Origin: Paramecium tetraurelia
Lineage: Eukaryota; Ciliophora; Oligohymenophorea; Peniculida; Parameciidae
DNA length: 64,000 nucleotides
NCBI RefSeq assembly: GCF_000165425.1
Contig: NW_001799322.1
Coordinates: forward strand, 186,001-250,000
Reading direction: 5' to 3'
A program made the translations under genes and the position numbers. This document shows, piece after piece, positions 50,440 to 63,975 of the stretch; position 1 is the stretch's first letter, and each line of letters begins with the position of its first letter. The notes under the pieces were generated by a model, which saw only the letters and a list, made by a program, of their open reading frames with translations, was not told the origin of the DNA and searched no databases.

Positions 50440-51492
50440 TCATTATTAAGAATTGTTACCAGAAAAGCCAGGAAATTTGTTATCTGAATTGGATCCATCA
50501 CTTGGAGATCCAAATTGTTCTTATTAAGTAAATTCCTAAATGTTATGAAAAGATAAATTACAGTATCGAAATTGCTAACGTCTTCAGGTCCATGAATTAC
50601 AGGCAAGAAGGGAGGTATGACCTTATATGTTAAATAAGATTGCCAATCTTCGACATTTTTAAAGAATGCAAATGATTTAACTTCCATTAAGGAGGGTCTT
50701 TGTTTTGGGTCCTTCTACAATAGACTCACAATCAGATCTTTGAGTTCATTGGATATGGGGAAGTTGTACTCAGGTTGTTTTGTTTTAATCAACTTAATCA
50801 ATTGATCTCTCTATTCTGAGATGAAAGGAGGGCATTCAGCAATCATTTCGTATAGTAAACATCCCAAGGACCAACAATCTACTTTATAATCGTATCCATC
50901 GCCATTTTAAGTAAGTATTTCAGGAGCTAGATATTCAGGTGTTCCAACTATAGAGTCTGCCTTTTCTTAAAGCAAGATTTTGGAAAGTCCGAAATCGGTT
51001 AACTTGATATATCCTTTTTCGTCTATGAGTACATTCTCAGGTTTTAAGCTAAACATAAAATTCCATATTTACTCTCTATAAATAATTTTTTAAGTATGTA
51101 GAAATTACAATGCATGAATTATTAAAATTGCATAGAATTATATTTATTCTTCCTTTAACCTTCTTTTTACTCTTAACAAACTGAATAAATCGCCGCCAGC
51201 ACAGTATTCCAAAACAAAATAGAAATGTTTGTCAGATTAAAACGTATATGAGAGGGAAACAATAAACTAATGTTTGGCTTAGTTTAAAATAGTTTTTTCC
51301 ATCATTACATGTTACTAACTCTAACATATGATTAAATACAGCTTATTTCTTCTTATCAATTTCTTTTTTTTTCAATGTTTTTATAGCATATACTTTGTTG
51401 GTATCCTTCTTTTTAGCTAAAAATACTTATCCGTATGCTCCTTTGCCAATTAAACGAAGCATAGAGAATTGCTTTATATCCATTTTTATCAT
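50440..51492 (-). CDS. AGC-family protein kinase (PKA/S6K-like)
   Basis: 325 residues with introns at 50536-50561, 51049-51072 and 51315-51339. The kinase domain fills the protein: [16 protein letters not shown] (Gly loop), [25 protein letters not shown] (His of HRD replaced by Tyr, common in AGC kinases), KLTDFGLSK and the activation segment GTPEYLAPE. The C-tail has the turn segment ([17 protein letters not shown]) and the hydrophobic motif FPGFS, the site TORC2-type kinases phosphorylate in Akt/S6K/SGK. All catalytic residues are intact. There is no lipid-binding or cyclic-nucleotide domain, so it is a free catalytic unit. Two in-frame Mets (51492 and 51483) could both start it. Confidence 0.9.
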
Positions 51493-51845
51493 TTTTAGGA
51501 ATTATTTAATAATAATTCGTTTAAATAGTTATCCTACATTATGAATGGAAGAAATCCATATTAGAAATTGCATTGAGGAACACAAGGATGCATAGATATC
51601 TTTTTAATAGGATATTGCATTTGAATAAATTAAACATAAACATTTTAATTATTTACACAGCTATTGCATATTTAAATTGTTCTGATTGATATTTTGGAGT
51701 TCTAAATTTGTGTTTAGACTAAAAAAAACAACTAATTTAAAAAAATAATTTGTTATTTCAGTTTTTTTTAGTTTTCAAGTTCATAAAACAGAAAGAGCTA
51801 TTTTTATAAATATTGTTATAAAATAGTTTAGAAACACAATTAAAT

Positions 51846-53081
51846 ATGGAGAATTAGATAGTAATTTTGTTTGAGTAATTAAATAGATCGATGATACAGA
51901 GAGAGATTAAATTATTAAATAATTGAAACTTGTTTAAGGAAACGATGTAAAAAATTCATTTTCAACAATTTTTAGAAATGCATTGATTGTGGAAAAAAAA
52001 ATACCAAATGGGCATCTGTCACTTTGGGTTTATTTTTATGTATTGATTGTTCTGGTAAACATCGAGAATACGGTGTTCGTTACACATTTGCAAGGTTGAA
52101 ATTTCATTTAAGTTTAGATCTCTTACTTTGGATTCTTGGTCTAGAAAATAAATTACATTCCTATAAGTAGGAGGCAATGAGAAAGCCTTGGAATATTTTT
52201 AAAGTGTTGGCTTGATTGGTCCTGGATGCAGTCAAATTGATTACAAAAGTCCTTTGGTTGAAAAATACAAATAGGAACTTCTTAAATAAGTACTCTGATT
52301 AAGTGGATTAGCCTTGTGTGAAGAAAAGTTGAACATCATTCGTCCATCGCTTATCCCAAGTCCTGTAAAAATTGCTCAAACCTCAGAAAAGCCAACTTAA
52401 AACAAAGAAGAAGAATCCCCAGTTAAGGAATAACCTAAATAAGTGTTTTAAAACAATCTGCTATAAGAAGAAGCAGCTGTTACAAAGAAAAGCAATAAAA
52501 TCGTGTTTGCAGATAATGCTAAACCCTAAGCTGCAACTAGCAAAGCAGTTTAAGGTAAGAAATTAGCTGACGTGGACTTTGATTCATTATAATTTGATGA
52601 TCCATTTTCAAACCCATTCAGTAATGACCCATTCAAGTCTGACTCCAGTAAACCAGAGTTGCCTTAACAAGAAGAGCCAAAAGTGATCATTAAACAAACT
52701 CAATAACTCACTTAGCCAATTCCACAAACCAATGAGACTTTAGAAAAATTGAAAGACAAGAATGTTAAATCAATTTCATCCGAGACTTTATTCTAAGCTT
52801 AAGATAGGTATTTAAAATAAATATCATCATTAGTGAATAAAATAAACAGAATATTTATAAATTTAATGGATAAACTGCTATTTCTAGTAAATAATTTTTT
52901 GGAGAAAAAGAGGAGGATTCTGAAGACTCATCATAAAGTAACCTTATTTCATATTTTAGAAATGGATTAATTTAAGAATATGTTTAATTTTGCAACTGAA
53001 AAAACTTTGGAAACATTTGGCACTGTTAAAGAAAGAGCAGGAGGTATTTGGGAAAATTTAAAAACAAGATTCAATAAATGA
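51846..53081 (+). CDS. ArfGAP2/3-type GTPase-activating protein with in-frame TGA
   Basis: 369 codons with introns at 51861-51886, 51947-51975, 52095-52117, 52808-52833 and 52938-52959. The zinc finger is textbook: [12 protein letters not shown], sixteen residues between the Cys pairs, [14 protein letters not shown] with the catalytic Arg. Then [21 protein letters not shown] and a C-terminal part with [12 protein letters not shown] and ISSKQFFGEK, like the ISSxxxFG repeats of ArfGAP2/3 that bind COPI. A TGA at 52296-52298 lies in frame between two well-matched parts (QELLKQVL and [10 protein letters not shown]). A 39-nt gt...ag stretch (52290-52328) could be spliced out to remove it, but it is longer than any other intron here. 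Confidence 0.82.
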
Positions 53082-53519
53082 TGATATCACATCAATCAAT
53101 ATTCATATCTTAATATATTAATAATCATTCATAATTGAATGAGAAGTTTAATTATAATTCTTTTGTTATAATTCCAGTGTTTGGTCTTTAAACTTTAATT
53201 TACTTATCTTATAAACTACTGAAAACTCATTATTAACTTGATAGATACTATTATAAACCTTGTCCTCTTTCAATACTATTATAAACATGGATGATTCTAA
53301 AAAAATTGATAAAAATTATTTATAATAATAAAGCATATTTTTTGGAGGTTTATTTAATCAACTTTTTTATCTTTTAATTATATATCTAAAGTCAAAGTCA
53401 ATTTCTTTTAAGGATCTTACCTGATTCATGATATGTTAAACATAGCTGAGTGAGAATTGTAATTAAAATTCAAATTAATTTATAATATATCAATGAATCG
53501 ATTATTCTGTAAATTAATA
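53082..53519. other. intergenic, convergent genes
   Basis: 438 nt between the stops of the ArfGAP gene (plus) and the TTL-like gene (minus). AT-rich with no frame of interest; it should hold both 3' untranslated regions. Confidence 0.55.
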
Positions 53520-55103
53520 TCATAATAAGGAAGTCCAAATTGATTTATCATCACTTTTATTATTGATTGGGAAAATTTTATCTATAGTTAATTTAAAAGC
53601 TCCATCTAATTCGGCAAAAGTATGAATTGGATTTGCATTTATTCCTATTAAATGAATTTTCTTAGTGTCATCAAGTAAATAATCGAAACCAAAAATTTAC
53701 ATACAGTATTTCCTCTACCTTCTATTTAATTTACAAGGAAGCAAAGAAATTGAAGACTTGATTTAATTCAATAGATCTTTCAAGGTTATTCCCTATGAAC
53801 TCAAGAATTCAACTAAATTTTGATGAGAAATGGTTTATTTTGGTTTAGTGTGAGCAAAAGGATCTAACTAATTATTTTAATTAAATAGGATACCGAATTG
53901 AGATCGTAATTAACCGAACAACATCTTCCCGTTGGTTCTGTTGAAATATAAATTTAATTCTCTTAATTAACCAATACATTAATTTAAATATCAAACTTCT
54001 TACCATTATATAATAGAGGATTTGTAATATACTATTAAACCACAAATTCTTTTTAGTCTTTGTATTATTGATTCAAAAATGTTTATAATTAATCAATGCC
54101 ATCTATAAGCATTGCTCCAGAGCCTACAGATGATTTACAAATCCAAAATTTAGGAATATCTTGAATTAGCCTTGAAATTTGTTTATTATATGTATAACCT
54201 CCTTTATTAGGTACATAAACAGAAAATGGAAATTTCTATAGTTTGTCTTTTTGAGGAAAATTGGCAATTAAATAATCCTAAAGAAAATCTAGATCTTCAA
54301 CCCATTAGGATATTTTAAAATTTAACACAAATCCTGGTGGTAGGACCTTTAATGCTTGTTCTGGTGAGATGGAGCAAAGATTGTTGTATAATTAAGATTT
54401 AGCTGACCATTCATGCTGAAATTCCATTAAATTAACCATTTATCTCTTGGAAACAGCATCCTATTTTGTAAGACAACTAAAATCCAGGAGTTAAGTAAGC
54501 CATTGCAAATGGGCAAAAGAACTATTAGGTACCTCGAACCATTATTAGCGAGTACTTAGAACTTATCTAAGGAGTGGGTCATTTACTTACATTGTATAAT
54601 TATACTATCTTAATAAGGGTATAATTTACTCTGAATTGGATGGGTTTGAGTTCTTTTGGAGGTGAAACATTGACAGGTTGAAGGGATGGAATTTCAAATC
54701 TTTCATTTCTTTTCAAGGGAGTATAATTCTTATCAAAATATTTAGAGGGTGTTCTATTGCGTTGTTACTCAGGAGATGGGTGTTATGATAATTTTTTTTG
54801 TGATTGTTGCAAATAAAATTATTTAGCCTTAACTCTATTGTATTACATAATAAGTGCCTCATCATAAGCTTGGATTGGTCTAGAATCGTAGTAAGGTTCC
54901 TCTCTTTTTTTTAAGTATGCTATCCTCTTCCTTTGATCTTTCAAATATTCTTCAATATTTTATGCATAGATGTCCAAACTCTTAACTACATTAGGTTTGT
55001 GTTTAAGCAATTTTTCCAAAGATTGCTTTTGCTTTTCATCCTTTTTGCAAAGTACTTAAAGATTAGGATATGAGTTTAATGATTTTGTTTATTCTTAAAG
55101 CAT
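53520..55103 (-). CDS. TTL-like ATP-grasp protein lacking the metal-binding Glu
   Basis: 502 residues with introns at 53868-53893, 54567-54590 and 54605-54629 (the last two separated by a 14-nt exon). The N-terminal 170 residues are Gln/Lys-rich coiled coil. From about residue 200 the TTL fold is visible: ISQWVEDLDFLQ, FWICKSSVGSGAMLIDGIDQ (ATP loop, equivalent to WIxKPxxxxxGxGI), FVVQQYITNPLLYNGKKFDI and FGFDYLLDD. The closing motif, normally (L/I)xExNxxP, reads HLIGINANP near residue 463: the Glu that binds Mg-ATP is Gly. The protein is therefore either inactive or differently built. The gene converges on the ArfGAP gene. No targeting signal is seen, unlike the other TTL-like protein of the window. 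Confidence 0.8.
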
Positions 55104-56190
55104 AATGCAGTCTATTTTATATAGTATTTAATTAATGTAATTAATTTATTAAAAATTAATCACATCATCCTAGTAGTTTTTGATCTATACTCATAGAGAT
55201 ATAATTAGTCTTGGAATATCTCAATACTAGATGGAAAATTATTATTTATGGATGAATTCCTTTCTCTATATTAAGTGATTTCGAATTTTCAAACCCTATA
55301 TTTATCTCAATAACAATCTATTAAGATTTGAATAAGTGACTAATTAAATAAATCTATCAAATTCAAATTTTGAAGTTAAGGCTAAATTAGAATGATAAAT
55401 TTACACCCAATTATTATGTATTTTCAATTTCAAAGGTGGAAAACCCTAAATAATTTAATAAAGTATTACCATGCTATCATATATACCTAAATTCTTTATT
55501 ATCTTAAACTAGAAATACTGTATGAATCTCTGTTACAGCATAATATAGTTATTTATAAAGAGGATTTAAAGGTTAGAAAATACTCCATAAACAAATCTCT
55601 AGTAGCTTTAGAATCTTTTTCAAATGGTAGATTTTAAACCTTTAGATCACAATTGGTGATTTTTTCTAGAATACTTTCTTTGATGTCTTAATTAATTAAA
55701 GAAAAAAACCTCTTGCCTCTTTTTTCAGATAAATTTTTATCTCTAATAAGATGATCAGGATCTCTTTGACTTATATACTCTATAATCATATAAAATGCAG
55801 ATTTTCATCAAAGAATCTAGGATAATTAGACTATATTTGGATGACGTAATTCGAATAGTAAAAATAATTTCAATTTGGATGAATGTAAAATGATAGTTAT
55901 GTTGAGTTCACTGCTGTTAAATTGGCTGGGTAATACCATAATACACCCAGACTGAAGGTCTCCTAACATATTATAAACACCTTAGATATATATAATTATC
56001 AAAAGAATCGTTACAATGTTGGTTTAATAAATATGTAAATGGTTCATATTCTTTAAATTATTAATAAGAAATCACAAATTTAGATTAGTATTATTTATTA
56101 TCTAAGCTTAATTTCTTATTTAAGTTCGATTCGGATGGCAGAAAATAGATGAAATACATCAATATATATGTTCATTAATGAATTAACAAA
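55104..56190. other. mostly intergenic, holds a kinase relic
   Basis: About 1.1 kb upstream of the TTL-like gene and downstream of the CaM kinase gene. Apart from the kinase relic at about 55560-55990 it is AT-rich with no convincing frame or RNA gene. Confidence 0.5.
55560..55990 (-). pseudogene. Ser/Thr kinase relic
   Basis: On the minus strand the segment LRHPNIVQLSQIL is followed by two TGA codons and then KSAFYMIIEYISQRDPDHLI, matching the alphaC-to-hinge part of a Ser/Thr kinase (xLRHPNIVxL...xYxVxEYxxGGxLxxxI). Upstream, weak traces of a Gly-loop region are seen; downstream the sequence turns into helical residues (DIKESILEKITN) without HRD or DFG motifs. No good start codon. This is best read as a decayed copy of a kinase gene, perhaps a duplicate left from the genome duplications known in Paramecium. 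Confidence 0.5.
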
Positions 56191-57269
<1,079 letters not shown>

Positions 57270-58480
57270 TTTAATTTAAATAATGCTTAAAAAGGGTCCA
57301 AAGTAGGATTGATATGACCCTTGTTCTATTAGAAATTTATAACACTTCAAAAAAGATTACTAATCTTGTTGAAGAATAATTAAGTATATATTGTCCTTAA
57401 CACATCATAGGATGTAGTCTAACCAAAATCAGTGTTAAGAAAGTTACATAACAAATAATTTATATAAAGCAAAAAAAATAAGTAAGCTACTGTGTAATCT
57501 AGGTAATAGACTAAATATTAAACTATATCGTAATAGAAGTAACTTTAAGCCCAAGCCATTTGTTGTTAGAAATAATAAATGAATAATTTTTAAATGTAGA
57601 ATTGTTGTCGCTGCAAGCATTTAGACTAAGCACATTCAAGTATTTAAGTTAGGAAACTAAAGACTTACTCTCAATAATATATCCAAAAACAAAAAATATA
57701 AGATTGATAGTTTTACAATTAATATCCAAAAATATAAACTACATTATTGTATTATTTTTATTTGAATTGCAATTCTTGTCACACTCTTTTAGCATTTGAA
57801 CTAAATTATCTTCAAATTCATGGTTTCTTCAGGTTATTTTTTATCTAATTCATTTTCTTATCCTCTTACTTTTTCATCCTTTATGAATAGCAAGCTATTT
57901 ATCCTTTTACATCTTCTTGTGTAGCTGTTTATCTTTCAATTGATTTTGTTAGATTTATAAAGTATAAGACCGTATAAATCTGATCTAAAGATTTCAAGCT
58001 CCAGATATAGATCGAGTTCTCATGCATCCAATTAGTCCTGACATTTAAACCTTAACTTTAGACATAAATATCAATTAAATAGGCTGTTTGTTAGAGAAGA
58101 ATAGTGTAAGTGAGCTGTTTTTGAACTTACTGCTTCCAATCTATTAAGAAAGGAAGAAATGAAGTATTTGGTCAACTATTAAACAGAATGATTAAAAACA
58201 AAAGAAGTGTGATGATATTGTACTCCCATAATTTTTATTTATACCTATGGATGAATTCAATCTTAAAAAGAGTTGGGACAAAAATATGTAATTAGTTTAA
58301 TCAGGGTTAGAGCTATTTTTGTATTTGATTATTAAAACATTACATCAATAAATAATAAGGTACAATAAATAGTCCAGAATTTTCTAAATAGAAATTACTT
58401 TAATGAGTAGAGATAAATAAAAGGAGTGTTATTTGTTAATTAAAATGGGAATTGTATAAATTATAAATAAATAATAATTA
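57270..58480. other. intergenic, no confident gene
   Basis: About 1.2 kb, AT-rich, between divergent genes. A minus-strand frame at 57828-58027 ends in a Lys/Gln-rich helical stretch (MKKQEDKKMNQIKNNLKKP) and has some coding flavour, but its upstream half is broken by a TGA and no intron restores it. It may be a relic of a small gene. Confidence 0.45.
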
Positions 58481-59128
58481 ATGGAAGTGTTCACATTACC
58501 AATTTTTTAGAAATTAAACAAAATGTAATCTTGTTTGGAAGAGGAAATATATGAGCCGATGGAGGAGCCATAGTAGCAGCCTACTTGTGACGAATGCAAA
58601 AAGGTTTTTACCAACAATTCTAAACTATAAAGACATATACGAGAGACACACTAAAATTTGAAGTTGTTTCGATGTGAGTAGTGTGGGAAGGAGTTCAAGC
58701 GTTCTTAGCATCTGAAGAGACATCAGTTAACTCACAGTGGGAGTCGACCATTTAATTGTGAATGTATTTAATAGATTTGAGATTGAGGTTGTCCATAGAA
58801 GTTCACGTGTAAACATCATTTGAAAAGACATATGCAATTAATTCACGAGATGAAATCGTACGAATGCAATGAGTGTGATTAAAAGTTTGGTAAGAAGAGA
58901 CAATTGAAAAAGCATTAGCAAGAAGATCATCATAAAAAATAATAATAAAATGATTTATTTTAATGTTTAAAATGCAATAAAGTGTTTTAGAGATTGAGAT
59001 CCTTGAGGAAACACAATTTGATTAGACACAAAAACATACGAGCATTTGGATGTGAAAAGTGCAATAAACATTTTGCTCATAAATAAACCTTAAATAAGCA
59101 TATATAAAGGTGTCACAGTGAAATTTGA
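58481..59128 (+). CDS. C2H2 zinc-finger protein with six fingers, TFIIIA-like layout
   Basis: 207 residues with one 24-nt intron at 58764-58787 inside finger three. Six fingers follow each other almost without gaps: CDECKKVFTNNSKLQRHIRETH, CEQCGKEF...HQLTH, CECCPQKF...HMQLIH, CNECDQKF...HQQEDH, CLKCNKVF...HNLIRH and CEKCNKHF...HIQRCH. The second-to-third linker THSGSRPF is a TGEKP-type DNA-binding linker; the others are longer and irregular, as in TFIIIA. With few C2H2 proteins in ciliates, TFIIIA (5S rRNA gene factor, usually nine fingers) is a reasonable guess but not proven. A second Met at 58523 could also be the start. Confidence 0.82.
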
Positions 59129-59151
59129 AATTTATTTATATTAATTTATTA

Positions 59152-62100
59152 ATGAAAAATATGATGTTACTTCTCTTGAATTTACTTTTAGTAACTCATT
59201 CAGAACTCCTACCCAAAGTGGATTAATGCACTTGCAAGCAAATTCTTAGTTCTAAAGATTGTGCTCAATTAACTAAGTGTTAATGGAACTCAGCATCAGG
59301 AGTGTGTGAAGATCGCAAATCTACAGACTTGGAATCCTATTGCTCAATGAACAGTTCGAATTGCCCAACGAATGGTTGTGCCTTGTATAAAGGAACTTGT
59401 AGGCCATTCAGTGGGTGTTCTGTATATTAAGGAAAAACGCATGAAGAATGTCAAAAGATAACAACTTTGTGCACGACTAACGGGGAAAATTGTATTATGA
59501 CTGAATTATTATGTGATAATTTCAATGACATTTAATTGGCTTGTTAAGTAGATTCGAGTGGATATCCATGCTATTGGAATGATGAAAATAAGAAATGTTA
59601 CTAAATTTAAAATTGTAAGGAACTGCCTTCAACCTTTACTACTCACTAGTCTTGTTATGATGCTGGATAGATAAAATAACTAAAATGTACAGCCAAAGAA
59701 GGAGGAGGTTGTGTTGATATCACAAGTGATTGTGGCAGTTTATAAAGACTAGGATGTGTAATAAATCAATAAGGTAGTGAGTGTTTTTGGGATGGATCTT
59801 TATGTAAAGATAAGATTTGTACAAATGCACCTACTTCTTATACAACACATGCTTAATGTCAAAGTTATTTAAATACTTGTTCTCTTAATTAAGATCAAAA
59901 AGGATGCATTGATATGCCAGCCACATGTGATGTTTATACTAGTGAACCACAATGCATTTCAGTCAAAGATACTTTATGTTTTTGGTTCTCAATTACCTGT
60001 AAGGATGGCGATACGAATTGCTAACCAAAAGCTGAATGCAAATCCTGGATATGTGAAAATGCTCAATCTACTTATAACAGTGATATCTTATGCAGATAAT
60101 TCAAAACTGAATGCACAGTCAATAATACGAATAATGGTTGTATTAAGAGATTGGAATCATGTTCTTAATACACAACTCAAAATCAATGTGTTAGTGTATT
60201 GAATGATCAACAAACTTGTTATTGGAATGGCACCAAATGTGTTGATAAAACCTGTGCAAATGCAGTTCTAGCCAAATTCGATCAAGTCTCATGCAGTAGA
60301 TATATGTCCTAATGTGCTGCTGTTAATAATAAATGCACTTTAAAAACTTGTAGCACATATTCAAGTGAAAAACAATGCAGTAATGACTATTTAAATAATA
60401 AATGTGCTTGGAGTGGGACTTGCACATTGAAAACATGCGAGAATGCCAGTGATGAGTTAACTTCTCATAAGGATTGTTAACAATGGTTAGATACTTGCAC
60501 TGTTTAATCTGATCTCAAGGGATGTCAAAATTTAGAATAAGTTTGTAGTATCTACAAGATCTAAGATTAATGTTACTTGGCAAGCAATACTAAATATTCA
60601 TGTTTGTGGATCAGTGGATAGTGTGTTCAAAAGAGTTGTTCTACTGCTAGTCTTGATATATCTACCGATGAGGAGTGTACGAGTTATTTGAGTGGATGCA
60701 TGATTAGTAATCAAAAGAGTGGTTGTGTAAGTCGTAAGGCTACTTGCTTAGAGTTATTGGAATACTAATGTTCAGTCACTAATACAGGATCTTTATGTTT
60801 CTGGAATGGATCATAATGCGTGGTAAGACAATGTAATTAAGTTGTTTACAATACATTTAAAGCATGTAATACATTTTTATCAACTTGCACCGCCAATTAT
60901 GATGGCACTCAATATAATGGATGTGTGACCAAGGAGACCAAATGTAACTAATATACCAATGAATTCATGTGTATTGAGAGTTTATAAGAAGGCAAGTGCA
61001 TTTGGAATAAGAAAGCTACACCTAATGCTTGTGAAGTTAGATCCTGTTAGAATTCAGATCAGATCACAAGTGATGAGGCATGCAATAACTTTTTGAATAC
61101 TTGTACTGTCAATTCAGCCAAAACTGGATGCATAGAACGTTATCAAAAATGTAGTGAATATGGAAATGAAATCAATTGTAGATACACCAAATCAGGAGTT
61201 GAATGCATCTGGTATAACAATGCTTGCGTAGATAAAACTTGTGATAAAGCTGATAAGATTTATACTTCTCATGATGAATGTCAGTCCTTCAGTAAGAATT
61301 GTACTACTAATGGCAAGGGATGCATTAAAATTGAACAATGTTCTGCATACACTACTAAATCAGGCTGTATCATTGATTCAAGTAATAAACTATGTGCATT
61401 CCAACCTAGTTGCAATCTACAATAATGTAGTGATGCTCCTTAATCCTATTCTACTGATGAATAATGTAAAACATATAAAAAAGAATGTACAACAAATGGA
61501 AATGGTTGTGTTTTGAGAACATAGTGTTCTGATGCTTATATTGAATAGGCATGTGTTACTGACTCCAATGGTAATAAGTGTACATGGTTTAATAATAAAT
61601 GCGTTGGCTACAGTTGTTAAAGTGCTCCTACTAAGTATGTCACTGAGATGGAGTGTCAGTTACATAAATTAGGATGCACTGTAAATTAATCTGGAGGGTG
61701 TGTAACTAAAGGTCTCTGCAAAGATGCTAAAATTTAATCAGCTTGCACAACAGACAAATATGGAAAGTAGTGCAGATTCACAAAGGATGGATGCAGAGAT
61801 ATCGTATGTTCAGATGTTGCATACAACAATCATTATGATTGTGCTAATTTTGATCCTAGTTGCTCATCTGATGGCTTAACTTGTATTGCTCAAGCAAACT
61901 GCAGTACCAAAATATAAAGTGGATGCTTTTTAGGGAAAGATGGACCATGTTTATGGGTGAGAAATGCATGTTATCAATATTCATCATGTACATCTCTGTA
62001 ATTCTAGACTCATGATTTATGTTATGAATTCAGTAATGAATGCACAACTGATGGAAATACTTGTATACCAATTGACAAATGTGAGAAATTGCCTTAATAA

Positions 62101-63150
62101 GGGTGTATTTAAGGAACTAATGGTAAATGTGTCTTTCTATCTGAAAAAAACAAGTGTGTTGTTTTTAATTCTTGTAATTCTGTAGAGTATTCTACTCATG
62201 AGGAATGTTAGAAAGTGAGTACAACATGCACAACTGATGGAACTAAATGTATTGATCTATAAGATTGTTCATCATACAAATAATCTAATTGCTATTTAAA
62301 TAGTGATCAAGAAAATTGTTATTATGATGAAAAAGAAAAGAAATGCGTTGATTTGCAATGTTCTCACCTTTAATTTACAACTCATGATGAATGCAATAGT
62401 AAATTAAGAACTTGTACAAGCAATAACACAAGTTGTATTTCAATGGACAAATGTGAAACTTACACTAAAGACTATTGCACTACTGCTCTAGGTTCTGATG
62501 GTAAATGTAAATATGATCCAACTAGTAATAAATGCCGTTTAATTAAATGCACCGAATTAGTAGACAATTGCACTTAGATTAGTAAATGTGTAGATAGTGG
62601 AATTGGGTGTGTAGAATAATTAACATGTGATAAATATCAAACTGAAAAAGGATGTAAATAAGCTGGTACTGATGGATTTTGTGTCTGGTATTTAGATAAT
62701 GGAGAAGGAAAATGTAAAATCATGAGTGCTTGTTCAGATGCTTCAACCAACAAAGAGGCATGTTAATCAAGATCATGGGCTTGCTAATGGACTGAAACTG
62801 CTACTAAGAGTACCTGTGCCTAACATACATGTTCATCAAAGTCAAAAGAAACTGGATTATGTCTACCCATCTTAGATTTCTCTCAAAAGAATTACTATTT
62901 GTGTGCATTGTCTAGTGACTAGTGCATTTCAGCAGAGAAATCTTCTTTAGGAGCATAAACCTGCTTTTAATCTACTGCTTATACATACACCTGGGATTCT
63001 GCTAATTCTTTCTGTTTGTAATGTGGAACAAAATATACAAATACAAGCAATCAGACAAACACTCCCAACAACACCAATGTTACAGATAGTGACAATTAAG
63101 TTAACATATTATTCCCATTGCTGAGTCTGATTATTAGTATATATATATGA
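59152..63150 (+). CDS. Cys-rich GPI-type surface antigen (Paramecium PSA-repeat family)
   Basis: 1332 residues in a single 4-kb exon. A signal peptide (MKNMMLLLLNLLLVTHS) starts it and a hydrophobic tail (NILFPLLSLIISIYI) after an Asn/Thr-rich spacer ends it, the layout of GPI-anchored proteins. Between them about 65-residue repeats recur, each with Cys at fixed spacing, for example TSHDECQSFSKNCTTNGKGC, CxxxxQYTTxxxC and CxWxxxxCVDKTC. This is the pattern of the Paramecium surface antigens that set the serotype and of related PSA proteins. Lack of introns, slightly richer G+C and high Thr/Ser/Cys content set it apart from its neighbours. Such genes are expressed mutually exclusively. Whether this one is a serotype antigen or a smaller PSA relative is open. 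Confidence 0.88.
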
Positions 63151-63154
63151 TTTT

Positions 63155-63975
63155 TCATAAATCTTCTAGATTGAGTACATTAAAGTTTTCTTTCTAATCA
63201 TCCTAAGTGTTATCAAACCATTTAATCAACTATCCTTCATGCCACTCTCCAAACCTAGTCTACCCATTACTCAAGATAACTTTGCCCTTCCCATTTGGCT
63301 TCGACTGTTTAAAACTACCTTCATAAGTCTTGCCATCTAAAAATACTAACATGAAATACTTGGCCATTTGAAAATACCATAACCATTAGGAACGTCTTTA
63401 TTGAACAATCCAACATAAGTGTAACCAGTAGGCCATTTAATTTGACCTTAACCACACATAAAGTCCTCAAACCACTCCCCTTGATATTCCTTTCCATTCT
63501 TCCACACTTGACATCCTTGTCCATGTCGCTTATTATTAATCCATAATCCTGTATATGTTGAACCATCATTCCAAACATAGGTTCCCTATCCCTATTTTAT
63601 TCCTTCATAAAAGTATCCCTCATATTTGCTCCCGTCTTCCCAAGTCTCTATCCCAAATCCTTATTACAAATCATCCTTCCACTGTCCTTCAAATTTGCAT
63701 CCGCTTGTCGATTGGAATATCCCTCGACCATTTTATTTATCGTTTTCCCATTGTCCTTCATAATAGTCTCCGTCAGGATAGATGAACTTTCCTTACCCAT
63801 GAGCTCTATTATTCTTCCATTCTCCTTCATATTCTGAACCATCTGGCCATTTCAATATACCATATCCTTCTCTTTTATTGCCAACCCAATCTCCCAAATA
63901 CTCCCCTCCACTTTTCAAAGTCACTGCTAATAGTTTGGTTCTCTCTTGAGTCTTAGTGGTTTGACTTGAATTCAT
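63155..63975 (-). CDS. MORN-repeat protein
   Basis: 265 residues with one 23-nt intron at 63337-63359. Nine to ten consecutive MORN repeats fill the protein, for example EYLGDWVGNKREGYG, EYEGEWKNNRAHGQG, YYEGQWENDKQNGRG, KYEGYFYEGIKQGQG, TYTGLWINNKRHGQG and TYEGSFKQSKPNGKG. MORN proteins bind membranes or form extended scaffolds; in ciliates and other alveolates they are found at the cortex, basal bodies and cilia. No extra enzymatic domain is seen, so it is probably a structural protein. Its stop lies only 4 nt from the stop of the surface antigen gene on the other strand. Confidence 0.9.
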
